The notes: generated from the sequence alone by a model not told the origin. A stretch of 64,000 bases of DNA from Marsupella aquatica (GCA_973895155.1 OZ316894.1:13082001-13146000); one strand, 5' to 3'; positions 30,582 to 41,130 are shown, counted from the first letter of the stretch. A program made the numbers and translations.

Positions 30582-32622
30582 ATGGCTACCGGTGAGGGGA
30601 GTGGAGGGCAAGGTGGTAGTGGTAGTGGTAGTGGCAATGGGGGAAATCCAGAGAAAGAGAAGAATGCCTGGGCAGACTTAGTGGCCCAACATCTCAGTGC
30701 TGCACAATTGGGAGAAGTGAATCTCAATTCTCCAACAGGGCTTGCCTCTTTGAGTGCCATTCTTGGACAGGTTTTGCAAACTGGGATTGTAGCAGGACAA
30801 GCTACTAGAGAGGGGGAGGAGAGGGCCGCAGCTGAAGAGAAGGCTAGAGAGAAAAAAAGGAAGAGAGAGGAAAGAACTAAGTCGGGAGTTGCCTCTCCTC
30901 AAGCCCTAGAGAAGCAGAAGAGAAGAGAGGAGAGAGATTCAATTCGAAAACAGAGGGAGGAGCAACGTCAGAAAGAGGAAGCAAGAAAAAAACTTCCATT
31001 CATTGCCTTGGAGACGAGTGGGACTCCAACTGAGCTAGCGTATGCAGGGGCTAAGAGCACAATCAAGCAGATTATCACAAGCAATTTCTCACGAGGCATG
31101 TAGTGGGGGAAGATTGAGAAGGCAGAGCGAAAGAGGGTCATCAACCAAATCAAGGATGCATTTCGCAATGGGCCTGACATAGATGAGCAATGGTTGGCAG
31201 ATAAGATTTCAAATTCTATGTCTCAAATGCGATACCATGACAGGATGAAGATTAGAGCCCACCTGAAAGACTTGAGATCATACAGGAACTTGCGCAGACC
31301 CCTCCACTTCACCGAGGACATCTGGAATTCGTTTTACAAGATTGAGGTGCAAATTAAGGCAGCTCACAAGTTGGAAGAGTGGAAGGGCAATATAGATCGA
31401 GCCTTGAAAGCAAAGGAGGCCGGGAAGCTCCCCCTTGACCACGACCTGAAGCCACTTGAGCAGAAGGTAGCTGAGATGCAGAAGGTGGCCGACCAGGAGG
31501 GAAAGCCGCCCAAGCGTTTCACAGATGCAGCCAAACGAGTGAAATCCACCCCCAATCCAGTCCACAAGTTGGGTCAAGGCGAGCTCCCCGGCCTCAAGTC
31601 ACACTTTGTGAGTGCCTCTTGCTCCTCCCTAACCTCTCTATTCCTTTCAGAGTTGTGCAATGCAAGTGAATGACATCCCCGAAGGTTCTTGCTGTTGTGC
31701 ATGCTTGCTTGGTTACTAGTTTAGGGCAACTCTGACACTTAGAATTTCTGGCAAATTTTTAAAAACTCTCGGGAACACAGTTTGCGAAGGTGTTGCGATG
31801 CGTATTTGTTCGCAAACCCCTTGCAAAGTCTATCATAGACTTTTTCCATTTCAATTTTCCGATGCCTTTGCGAACAAATGCGCATCGCAAAATCCATCGC
31901 AACGCCTTCGCAAAAAAAGGTGGTTCGCAAGTTGCTATGCTTATAGGTTCGCAAATTTGAATTTTAAATTTTTTTTGGGTCATGTTTAGTAGTTGAGGAT
32001 TTAGGCGTCACTTGTGGCTATAGGGTATGCTTAAGGGCAAATTTAACCAATTTTAATTGGTTTTATGCATGGCAGTATCGGAGGTACAAAAGGAAGATAT
32101 CAAAAAAGCATATTGAGGTGGCGATAGAGCATGGACGAAAGTACCTCTTTGCGATGGTAGATGCCGAGTTGGCTACTGTAAGTGTCTAAGTGTGAACCAT
32201 ATGATTAGCATGCGAACATTGTGAGTGACCCTTTATGTCTTGCGGAAACTAATGATATGTAATGGATGCAGGATTCGGATGAGCCTGAGGGGTCGGGTGC
32301 TGATGTGACCAGTAGTGATGATGATGAGGGGGCTACTCCTGGTACTAGTGGTGCTCGAGGGGGGAGTAGTCGTGAGGTAGGTTCTTCCCACCGTGGTAGT
32401 GGTGGTAGTCGTGTGTCATCAGCACACGTTGATGACCAGGGGGAGGAGGAGGACCCTGAGGATGAGGAGGAGGAGCAGGAGGGGCAGGAGGAGCCAGAGG
32501 AGCAGCAGGAGCAGGAGCGCCGACGGCCATCATGCACCCGTCACCAACAGGATCCCCGGAAGGATAAGGGCAAGAAGCCAACCAAGAAGCCAACCAAGAG
32601 GAGCCGCAAGAGCCCATTCTAG
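30582..32622 (+). pseudogene. Second CACTA gene (accessory, TnpA-like), three exons, one nonsense codon
   Basis: Three phase-0 exons can be read: 30582-31607 (donor TTT/GTGAGTG), 32076-32177 (acceptor TGGCAG, donor ACT/GTAAGTG) and 32272-32622 (acceptor GATGCAG), about 490 codons in all. It starts Gly/Ser-rich (GGSGSGSGNGG), then a long highly charged coiled coil (KEKKRKREER-type, residues ~75-140). A conserved-looking helical central part (KISKKHIEVAIEHG) spans exons 1-2, and the acidic and then basic tail ends KKPTKKPTKRSRKSPF. A TAG at 31101 in exon 1 interrupts the frame between residues that otherwise read through. It is divergent from SET/tnp2. The position and the charged, DNA-binding look suggest a TnpA/Transposase_24-type role, but no motif proves it. 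Confidence 0.65.
31770..31970. repeat. Inverted repeat of TTGCGAA/GCGATG words within the first intron
   Basis: The arm around 31779-31818 (TTGCGAAGGTGTTGCGATG and on) is matched in inverse by 31866-31917 (CATCGCAACGCCTTCGCAA). Separate TTCGCAA words follow to 31960. It lies in the intron 31608-32075 of the accessory gene. Confidence 0.75.
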
Positions 32623-32853
32623 TTATTTTGTAGAGATACATGCATGAGAGTGACTTGTCATGCCGGAGCTTAGGGTAGGAAGAGGCAGCATAGGTTTAGA
32701 AGGGCGGACCTAGCATCAGATATTTCCCCCCTCTTGTCCATGTATAGGGTTCTTTGAAGCCCTATCATTTTGTTCATGCTTTTCCATTTTATAAAACAAC
32801 AATTTTGCCTTCCACATTGGGTTCCAAGGAAAACCCCTCGCAAATAATGTATT

Positions 32854-32996
32854 TGTTGTAACTCATACTTGAGTTAAGTCTACCTTTGGGATAACTACCT
32901 ATGTAACTACCCTAACTACTTAGGCCGTAGCCACATGTACATATTCTACCAAGAGTAAAGATGGAACTAACTCTTTGTCTCATTTCTCCCACAACA
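32854..32996 (+). repeat. 5' LTR of A2
   Basis: 143 bp, by eye identical to 36734-36876. Followed directly by the primer site CGTTATCAGCACGA (32997-33010). Confidence 0.95.
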
Positions 32997-33010
32997 CGTT
33001 ATCAGCACGA
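32997..33010 (+). other. Primer binding site of A2
   Basis: CGTTATCAGCACGA directly after the 5' LTR, identical to A1 and B. Confidence 0.8.
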
Positions 33011-34138
33011 GCCTAAGACTGGCTGAATTTTTTAGGCCATGACTGATTCACTCTAAGACAAAGAAAGAAGAAAAAGATGTGATTCGAATGTGCCAAAGTT
33101 TTTTTTGCGAGAGCTGCTTGAAGCGCTGCGCGAGCAATTTTTCTTTGGGAGTAAGGCCAAGGAAGAATTGATCCCGGCTATGGTGAATTGAATATCAAGG
33201 CGCCATCTTATTCGATGCACGCTTTTCAAGTCGGTACAGCAGTAAGGCAACAACAACAGTCAGTCAGAGCCAGTGTTGTTGACGCGCTCACGAATCTGGA
33301 AATGAGCTAGCGATTGGAACTCCAGCCATTTCGAGGAGTCGGAAGTTGGTGGCCAAGGTGTTTTCTCATTCCCTGGCGAGCAAGACCCTCACACCAACTA
33401 CATCTTTGATTGATAACATTTCTAGCGAACACCAGCTCACTGACGGCTGGTCGTGAGCGCACAACAGATTGGAGTACGACAACCTACTTTGTTTCCTGTG
33501 TTTGCTTCCAGTTCTACTCGAGTCTACCGCTGGAGGCATTCGAAATGGACAAAGCAGTAACAGGATGTTGTGATTTCTTTCCCGACACTACGCTTTCCCG
33601 ACACTATGCTGACAGAAAAGCAGGACAAACATGGGGAAATTAAACCCGTTGGTTGCATCACTGGAAAATGAAAGAAGGATTTGGAGCAATCGCGTAAGAA
33701 GTGCGAAAAGAGGCAAGTGAAGAAAGTCGCGACTTGCAGACCATAGAAAGTAGCGACCTCCACTTCAGGCAGCGAGATCATCACACAAGCAAACCGATCC
33801 AAGGCACAGATCACAGCCTCAATTCCATAAGGAACTCGTAAGGATAGCAGGAGATAAGGAAATTTTTCTTAGAAGATTCGAAGAGAACTCAAGAAGAAAG
33901 TAGAACAGAACGGAAGTCTATCCCCAACCGAGGATCACAAGATTACATTCTTCGTCAGTCATTGATGAGTCCTTCGCCCTTCGAGAGTAACCGATCCTGA
34001 AAAGCAGCATCCCCCTCCAGGGTGAAAAGGATAAGAAGAGCAAGACGACAGCAATAGAGAGAAGACGATCAAAAAGCAGAAAGAAGAATTCGATTAGGAC
34101 ATCGCGACCTCATAGGGGCAGGCCTCGCTCGATAGCCA

Positions 34139-34884
34139 ATGATAGCCGCACGGGATGCAGCTATCTTGGAGCAAAATTTGGCTATCACGGAGAGAATAGC
34201 TGCATATGAGGAGAGAGACGCTACTCTTCTGCTACGTGACGTAGCTTACGCTGATCGAGATTCCGCCATGGAGGAACGCGATGCTACTGTTACAACTCTT
34301 GATATTTCAGCGAACAAAACACCCTTGTCCAAAAGAGGCCATCGGTGAAAGATTCAAAGCTCTTCCATCCGCTGAGTATGAAAAGAATTGTACTATTGTA
34401 GGAGTTTTTCATTAGGCTCCCTTGTCTTCCACACGGTACAGTGCTGTTGTTCAAGAGCAAAGTGACCTTGGCAAGATCGGCGACGCCAAAAGAGTCAGTT
34501 TGTGGGTTTCCTAGGAAGAGGAAGCTAATAGTGAAATCTACGCTTGATCGCATAGTGCGTTCGAAAAGATCATGTCGTTCTCCCTAGGAGCATCGTTTGG
34601 AGCTTGGAGATAGCGACGAGGCCGATTACCTGAAGGGCCCGAACGATGATGTTCACGACGTTGATAATGTGCGATACCCCATTCCCCACTGCTCCTGTAT
34701 AGGTGTGAGACAGTAGTGTTACAGATGGGGTAACGGGGGCTGGCAGTCCTCGCGTTGCACTACTATGATCTCCATGAACTTTTTGGAACAACTCGGCTCC
34801 GAAGGGATAAATGTAAATTATCCTGTCGATTTGAAGGAGCACTGGGCAAATCATGGAACTAACCGTTACGTTACAATTCGATAA
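34139..34884 (+). pseudogene. BPC-like: Captured BBR/BPC (GAGA-binding) transcription factor gene copy
   Basis: The N-terminal part (34139-34310) reads RDAAILEQNLAITERIAAYE and continues with ERDAT and ERDSA-type repeats, the alanine-zipper-like coil of BBR/BPC proteins. The C-terminal part (about 34670-34884) reads [12 protein letters not shown] followed by CTTMISM, then [19 protein letters not shown] and a stop at 34882-34884, exactly the C-terminus of that plant-specific family. Between and within these parts there are frameshifts, an in-frame TAG just before CYRWG, and a deletion that fuses TTMISM to NFLEQL, removing the basic middle of the DNA-binding domain. It is therefore a non-functional transduplicated copy. 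Family proteins bind GA-rich promoter repeats in the nucleus. Confidence 0.88.
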
Positions 34885-35690
34885 CAAGATGAAGCATGCT
34901 CCGTCATTCAAGATCAACGACATGTAGGGAAGTTTCCGTCAATCATATTTGTGAAGCTCTCTTGACAGGCGCAAAATGTTTTGGTTTCGGGGGCCAAGTG
35001 AGGCACACTGGGCGTTTGCCGAGATGATACGTGGTTATACTGACGCATCTGCATTTTGGAACAAGTTTTGGAACGAGTCATCAGACCTCCTACTTCCAGT
35101 CCGTGAAGGCGACCCCATACGGAAGCTTGATTCATAAGGAACACCCATAGTTACGCCTAATTCCCAATTGAAAAGATAAGAGGAGAGAAGACACTACAGA
35201 AATCGAACGCAGATCGTGAGCAAGGCAGGCAGCATCGCGAACATATCAAACGCGAAGGGAGAAAACTTTGAAGGAAAGAATGCGAGACAGAGGAGAAACA
35301 ATAAGCACCAAAGGCAAGGAGGATAAATCCAAGAACATTGAAGGAAGCACAAACCCAAAAAACCAAAGAGAGAACGCGAGGAACGCCAGGAGAGAGAAGG
35401 ACGTCCAATGCAGACGGAGATCGTGGTACAGGCTACAGACGAGACGCCGGGCAAAGGAGGCAAACAAAGAGAAGCCATCAAACCAAAGGAAAGTCCTCCA
35501 CATTTTCTTCTAAGAAGACCATTTTACACTAAGTAATGGAGAACTAAAGAACAAAGAGACTTTCTCTTCAAAAGGAAAGAAAAACCAAACAACAAAGCAT
35601 GAAGTAAGGACATAAAGAAAGAAGCTAAAGTACAGAACCTACATGGCGACAAATGATGATTACTTCCACCAATTAATTTCATAAATTCAG
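34885..35690 (+). other. Rest of the A2-specific centre
   Basis: It follows the BBR/BPC stop codon and may include its 3' untranslated region or another captured segment. It is purine-rich from 35160 to 35640. No protein family was recognised in either strand. Confidence 0.4.
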
Positions 35691-35710
35691 GGGGAGATAT
35701 TTTTCCCAAG

Positions 35711-35805
35711 GGTGCCTACTACACATAAAATCCCCGTGCCTACTACACATAAAAGCCCTGTGCCTACTGCACATGGAAGCAAATGGGTGCCTACTGCACA
35801 CCCAG
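35711..35805 (+). repeat. GTGCCTACTGCACA tandem motif in A2
   Basis: Four imperfect copies (GTGCCTACTACACATAAAA, then GTGCCTACTGCACATGG and so on). A1 has three at the same place, so copy number varies between sister elements. Confidence 0.8.
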
Positions 35806-36723
35806 CCAGAAAGGAAAAATAAATGACAAATTGAGGGGGAGACCTCAAGTAAGACTTGACATCAAGCAATGTAACCCATGGGATGTGCCTATTGCACAAG
35901 TGCCTTTCGCACCAATGAATACCTAAAAATGGAACTCTATTCCATGCATATGGCAAATCATGAAATCTAAGGAATTTTTATAAATGATTGAACATGGTGT
36001 TAACACAATCACTTACCAATACTTGATGAGGTATACTGGATATTAAAGTACCATATGATAATATGAGGTACAATACCAGGTCATAAGGTACCATAAGGTG
36101 AGACATGGCATGGTAAGGCACCATAAGAGATGGTGCGCCATACCCCAATATGATAACCCTACGTTGTGGATATGGTACGTGATGTGGTGCAAATAGGTTA
36201 TGCCCACACCAAATCTAGGGTTAGACACCCAATCCAATTCCAAGGCCATGGATTACACCATATCACCTTCATTTTGTACTAATACTTTACTTTGTCATGG
36301 CATGTAATCGGTGACCATCAAGGAGTCTCCATTTCCAGATTGGAAGGAGACACGAGAAACAATCAACCAAGGAAGATCTTCAACAAGCCTATAGTGTTGA
36401 CAAACACCTTAAGAGACTTTGTAGAAATTAAACATACACTATATGCTTAAACCCAAATATGTTACACCCATGGGGATGGTAATACTCTTTCCTCCCACAA
36501 AGAAAGTAGGGGAGGTTTTAATGAGGTTACATCCCCCACTTACACTTTACCATGCAACATGAATTATAAGACATCTATTAGGAGAAGCTTGACATTCATT
36601 TATAGTAGACTTGAGATGGCTACACCATTTATAAAATAGGCTAGACATAAACAAAACCTATTGTATACCACTGAATATACCCAAAGTAGACTCTTGATTG
36701 TAACATTTCAACCCCAATGTTAC

Positions 36724-36733
36724 AAAGGGGGAG
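36724..36733 (+). other. Polypurine tract of A2
   Basis: AAAGGGGGAG directly before the 3' LTR, as in A1. Confidence 0.8.
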
Positions 36734-36876
36734 TGTTGTAACTCATACTTGAGTTAAGTCTACCTTTGGGATAACTACCTATGTAACTACCCTAACTACT
36801 TAGGCCGTAGCCACATGTACATATTCTACCAAGAGTAAAGATGGAACTAACTCTTTGTCTCATTTCTCCCACAACA
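36734..36876 (+). repeat. 3' LTR of A2
   Basis: 143 bp, identical to the 5' LTR, followed by GTATT. Confidence 0.95.
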
Positions 36877-36881
36877 GTATT

Positions 36882-37404
36882 GAATCCTGTGTGATCATAA
36901 TTTTGCGAACCCTTTAAGAACTCATTCCCATCGCACAATATTAACCCCAAGGCGTCACACTTTTTGAGTCAATTAACTTCAGAACTTCAGATCCAAATAT
37001 GTCGGGTTTTTGTGATACTTCTAGGATCGCACTTTCCTAATCGCAACCGTTCACAAACTTCTGAAATCACCGGTATTGCTCTTTGTCATACAATCCCCAT
37101 CAAAACAATTGAACCAGTATCAATCGCAAATATGATGCGATGGTAAATCCGTCTCAAATATTGACGCCCGCGCGGGACGTGTGCGTGTATGTTTGCGAAC
37201 CTTATGCGACGTATAATGGATCGCAGAAGTATTGAATATTGCGAACCTCTTAGCTTCTCAGTTTGCCATGATGTTGCGATGTCGTTGCGATGGTCCACGT
37301 GCGAAGTTATTAGGTTCGCAAAGTGCGAAGGGGGTGCGATGCGCGTATGTTCGCAATATCCAAAATTATGAAAATCAGGGGCTTGTTAGTTGCGATGAGA
37401 TTGT
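36882..37404. repeat. Right subterminal repeat region of the CACTA transposon
   Basis: Many copies of TTGCGAACC, TTCGCAA, GCGATG and ATCGCA in both orientations (for example 36903, 37193, 37240, 37274, 37315, 37350). It mirrors the left end and the intron and promoter clusters. Confidence 0.8.
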
Positions 37405-37435
37405 CTTCGCAAAACCGGCCGATAGTGTTGTAGTG
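37405..37435 (-). repeat. Right terminal inverted repeat of the CACTA transposon
   Basis: On the minus strand it starts CACTACAACACTATCGGCC and then TTTTGCGAAG. Followed on the plus strand by target duplication ATT. Confidence 0.9.
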
Positions 37436-37438
37436 ATT

Positions 37439-39531
37439 AGTTGCATGTATAGACTGCAACTTTGTTGCCTCTAAATTGCAGTGACTATTTGCCAGGTGAT
37501 CATACTTCTTCTCTGCAACACATGTCTTATTCTCTATGGACACAACAACCACAATATATGTTACTAAAAATAACACAAAAACAATAGATTTTATAATCAT
37601 ATCCCACAAAGTTATAAGGGCCTTACCTTCAAGCCTACATGTTGTTGGCATGCCAAAAGAGTGCATAGACTTTGCCACCTCAACTGGTGATGGTGGAACT
37701 CCTGCAGAACTACAATCAATTTTATCTCTCACCAACACAACGGCTTCCATTAATGACTTGAAGTTCACATGGAACAATTAAGTCAGTCAATGAATTCAAA
37801 CGTTCATTGATCTCTAGAAGACATGTTTCCACAGCCTTCAAATGATCACTTATCTCCGTAAGTGAAGATCCACCTCCCTACATGACACAGGGCAATAGTG
37901 AATCACTCCATATGAAATGTTGGGCAATATATGCACAATCAATGATATGTGTACACCTAAAATTCAACGCAGGTCATTCAATTACCAATCAGAACTCATT
38001 TAACTTACCTGCTTGGAGGATTCAGATGCCTCACATGCCCTGTTGTTCACAATTTCAGCCCTCAACTCTTCTTTTGAAGGGCTTTGCCCCAATTGGGCTT
38101 TCTGCACATGCATGGCAAACACAAGTTATCATTTTCCAATGAACACTGAAAAACAAAGTCAACAGGTCGACATAGTGTAGCATGAATTACATAACTTGCC
38201 ATTGATTCTTACCAAGCGTTTTGCTATCGGTGCAGTGTCGGTCCTTCTTGTCCGATTAAGGTTTTGAACACTCAACTTGGCCTCGGTCATCTGTGAACTT
38301 TTCTTTTTTGCAGCATTAGTCACAAAATAAGCTATTAATTTTGTCCACACTTTATCATCACAACTTGCTGGTGGAGGCATATCTGGCTTCTCCCCACCAT
38401 CCTTCCAAGCCTTATGCATTCTACATCTCTCTTGCTTGATGATTTTACCTGCTGTACTTTCTAGGCAACCTATGTCCATGCCATCATCACTGCCCACATA
38501 ATTCCATTTGGCAACAACATTTTCACATACAGTCTTCCAATCTTTTGGATGCTACTTTTTAAAATTAATAACACTCACATCTAACCAGCGCAATACTTCA
38601 GCTTTCAAATCAGCATGCCATCAATTTTTGCGAGGACACTCAACATCCACCCATTGTCTGTCATTCAGCTTTACTATCCCTTTCTTCTTCACCTCCCCTT
38701 GTGCACTGCTCTCTGTAGTACTGGGCGGTGTAATATTAATGGGCACCCCCTGATTCACCCTACCTGGGGTTCTGAAGTCACCTAGGCAAATACAATGTCA
38801 TTCATGCTTGAGAACTATATACACCTTATATTTATTACAAACACCTATTGGCACCATTAATTCAATGCATCTCTTTAACAAAAATTGAACCAACATATAT
38901 ACCTGTAGCTCTACCAATAGACATTTGTGCAAGGACTGCACTCTGGAATTGTTGCGACCTTGGACCACCTGTCCAGCCTAGTACAGGGGTCCAGCCTAGT
39001 ACAGGGCACAGACGTTGTCACTTTCTAGCTAGGCATGTACAAACATATGTACTGATAACTTAGTAAATCAATAAACCGTAGGGAAACAAGTCAACATTCC
39101 AAAATACCTGCCCCCTTCTGTGCTGCATCTGCATAGGGGCATTAGTGAATACTTGCGTCGATGGTTCGATTGTCCAACCTGCACACATACATTTGCTATC
39201 ATTGTACATGTACAGAATATACCCACATGAATGGACTACAGATAAAATGAGTTCTTCCATTGCAAACTGTTGCATACATTACCTGCCCCTCTTCCGACAT
39301 TTGTAGGTACTGTGTTCTAAAAGCCTTGCCAATTACCTTCATCACCTTCCCAGCCTTGTTGATTCCAGGACCCATCACCATCCTCCCAACCTCGTTCAAC
39401 CCATGTCTGTCCTGGTGGACATTGAAACTCATCATTACCAGCATTTGCCCAATCAGGTTGAGCAAAATCTGCATGCAATGGCAGGTGGAATGAATTTCAT
39501 GTTGTATGAATTCAATCCCAAACAATGTCAA
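37439..39531 (-). pseudogene. Older En/Spm accessory transposase-like gene (Transposase_24 type), split by the CACTA element
   Basis: Minus-strand exons can be followed in pieces. A Gly/Asp/Trp-rich start is near 39.2-39.5 kb (one frame reads WANAGNDEFQCPPGQTW). A domain at 38159-38497 has DDKVWTKLIAYF and SVQNLNRTRRT, resembling the W-x-x-L...K...NR core of plant Ptta/En/Spm accessory transposases. A part at 37680-37777 ends at a donor AAG/GTAAGG. The last part continues across the CACTA insertion into 23526-23221. Exon borders are only partly clear and stops are present between parts. It belongs to block E2, older than the inserted CACTA transposon. Confidence 0.5.
38971..39006. repeat. 18-bp perfect tandem duplication
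   Basis: GTCCAGCCTAGTACAGGG occurs twice without spacer. Confidence 0.95.
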
Positions 39532-39619
39532 ACATTGCTATGCAGTCTGAAATTCACAAGTGCTACTTTTTCAACTTTCCTTTTTCTAGTCCCCTCTAAG
39601 TGAGACAGCAACGGACAAT

Positions 39620-39817
39620 TCCTAATTTAAATACCAAACCAATTACTGGATTCCACTCAATAAAAGAATGTAACATAATCAACTTATAGCTTCCCTCAAA
39701 TCTCCAACACTTCAAATGTAAAAAAACAGAAGTGATCCATACTTCTGATCGGAACTTCCTGATTATTTTCATGAAAAAGTTACTCTTTCTTCTTGGTCCA
39801 AGACAAATAAATTAAAC
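39620..39817. repeat. Dispersed repeat, copy 2 (mate at 3880-4078)
   Basis: Same orientation and order of blocks as 3880-4078. It is cut at 39818 by the copia C LTR. Confidence 0.8.
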
Positions 39818-39818
39818 C

Positions 39819-39968
39819 TGTTATAAGTTAAAGTTAACCCTAGATAAAGAGGTTAAGGAGTAGTTACACAACTACCTCCATATAACCACACATCTGTACT
39901 CAACACTTACATTATTATGAATGTTGGAGATTGGAGTAAGTTCTGGCTATGGTGTCCTCAATCTAACA
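39819..39968 (+). repeat. 5' LTR of copia C
   Basis: TGTTATAAGTT at the start and CAATCTAACA at the end, 150 bp, immediately followed by the primer site at 39969. Confidence 0.8.
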
Positions 39969-39981
39969 CGTTATCAGCACG
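39969..39981 (+). other. Primer binding site of copia C
   Basis: CGTTATCAGCACG directly abuts the LTR, the fourth element in this window with this site. Confidence 0.8.
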
Positions 39982-40537
39982 TCTCTTCGAGCAATTTTAT
40001 ATAGAACGGCCATACAAGCATGAGAGAGGAGATTGCCCTCCTACCTATCGACAAATTTTTTCTTTCCCTTTTCAATAAATAGGATCCTAGCCCAATACAA
40101 AAGTGCCAGAAATTGAATTTCTGAATCCTCCATAGATTGCATACTGCTTGGTGGTCTTTCCCTCCCAAATTTAGGAAGAATTGCAAGTTGGGGACCATTT
40201 TCCTATACGGACATGGCTTGGATAACCACAAATTTCAAATCAACAGTATCCCACACACAATTTCCTTTACAAGGATCACACTCCAAGAAGGAAATCCGGA
40301 CGGGCTGACAAGAGAAGCAGTTACACACAAATATTCCGAAGAAAATTGATACCGATGATCCCAAATTACGCCTTGACAAAATCCTAGAGTCTCCCCTTTT
40401 ACAAATGCAAAAATTGGACGCGGCCTTAAAATCAAGCACATTAATCAAGGCCCGAAAGGGTGACAGTTGATCCCCTACATCATAAATCAATACGACTGCC
40501 GCATAAGAAAAAGATCACTGACAATTACACAACAACA

Positions 40538-40642
40538 ATGGCACTAGAAAAGCTAAGCTTCCGAGAATTGGCAATTGATGGATCAAATTATTTATCTTGG
40601 TCTCTCAATATGGAGGCGCACCTCGCAGCGAAAGACCTCCCA
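40538..40642 (+). pseudogene. Copia gag N-terminal fragment
   Basis: From ATG at 40538 the reading LAIDGSNYLSWSLNMEAHL closely matches copia B Gag (LHIDGSNYLSWSLDVEAHL). The similarity ends after AAKDLP, where unrelated repeat sequence begins. Confidence 0.85.
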
Positions 40643-40653
40643 TGTCGTGTGAA

Positions 40654-40754
40654 TCCACATCGTCATACAACATACATCGTTGGTCATGCCATACTCACAT
40701 ACATGCATAACATGGACAAGAGCATACATAAATACAAGACAGTGTACCGCAACT
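40654..40754. repeat. 101-bp direct repeat, copy 1
   Basis: From TCCACATCGTCATACAACAT to GTACCGCAACT, nearly identical to 41131-41231. The 376 bp between the copies has no recognisable gene. The pair may be the ends of an unknown element that replaced the rest of copia C. Confidence 0.9.
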
Positions 40755-41130
40755 GAAATCCATGAAAGACATACTGTCATAAAACACGTAAGAACACACA
40801 CAGTCAAGCCAAACCCACTCCGCAATGGAGAATCTAGGTCGAAGCTAACGGGACACCATAGCCAAGGAGCTCCACTCACTACCAAGGCTCTCCCAACGCC
40901 AAAGGCTCAACTCAAAGAACTAACCGTCCTTTGAGCCTCTCCACACTATACCCTCCAACCCTGAGGGCGGGTCCTACTAGAGGAGTCACCCTCAATAGGG
41001 CACCCCCTCTAACCCTCTACCATGGAACCAGACTCCTAACTAGGCACTACGGCCCATCTAAGGTATGGACTCCGCTAGCACACTACATAGTCTAGCACGC
41101 TATGTATGGTCATGACAGCTGTTGTGCGCT

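Larger units (their letters stand above)
32854..36876 (+). mobile_element. Non-autonomous short-LTR copia element A2 with captured BBR/BPC gene
   Basis: A 4,023-bp element with identical 143-bp LTRs (32854-32996, 36734-36876) and target duplication GTATT (32849-32853, 36877-36881). It is inserted in the CACTA transposon, just downstream of its plus-strand gene. It is a sister of A1: PBS to ~34075 and ~35686 to the 3' LTR are nearly identical to A1, whereas the centre (about 34080-35680) is different and contains a BBR/BPC gene copy. No retroelement protein is encoded. Confidence 0.96.
23527..37435 (-). mobile_element. CACTA (En/Spm) DNA transposon with SET-domain gene; interrupted by copia A2
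   Basis: The left end reads CACTACTACATATTGG (23527). The right end, on the other strand, reads CACTACAACACTATCGG (37435). Both are followed by TTTTGCGAAG, and one 1-base gap aligns the ~30-bp inverted repeats. A 3-bp target duplication ATT flanks it (23524-23526, 37436-37438). The total is 13,909 bp, or about 9.9 kb without the nested A2. It holds a tnp2-type transposase relic and a SET gene on the minus strand, a divergent plus-strand gene, and clusters of TTCGCAA/GCGATG subterminal motifs at both ends. The transposase has frameshifts, so this copy is probably not autonomous now. Confidence 0.93.
39819..40642 (+). mobile_element. 5' end of short-LTR copia element C (truncated)
   Basis: A 150-bp LTR (39819-39968), primer site CGTTATCAGCACG, a 550-bp leader and the first ~35 codons of gag, which then stops at an abrupt break near 40642. 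No 3' LTR was found in the window. LTR ends (TGTTATAAG...TCTAACA) and primer site relate it to B, but the LTR body is different. Confidence 0.85.

Noticed and set aside
32345-32641. Ser/Gly/Pro-rich minus-strand ORFs opposite the accessory gene's last exon
   Set aside because: Shadows of the acidic, repeat-like plus-strand exon, whose splice sites and frame are consistent.
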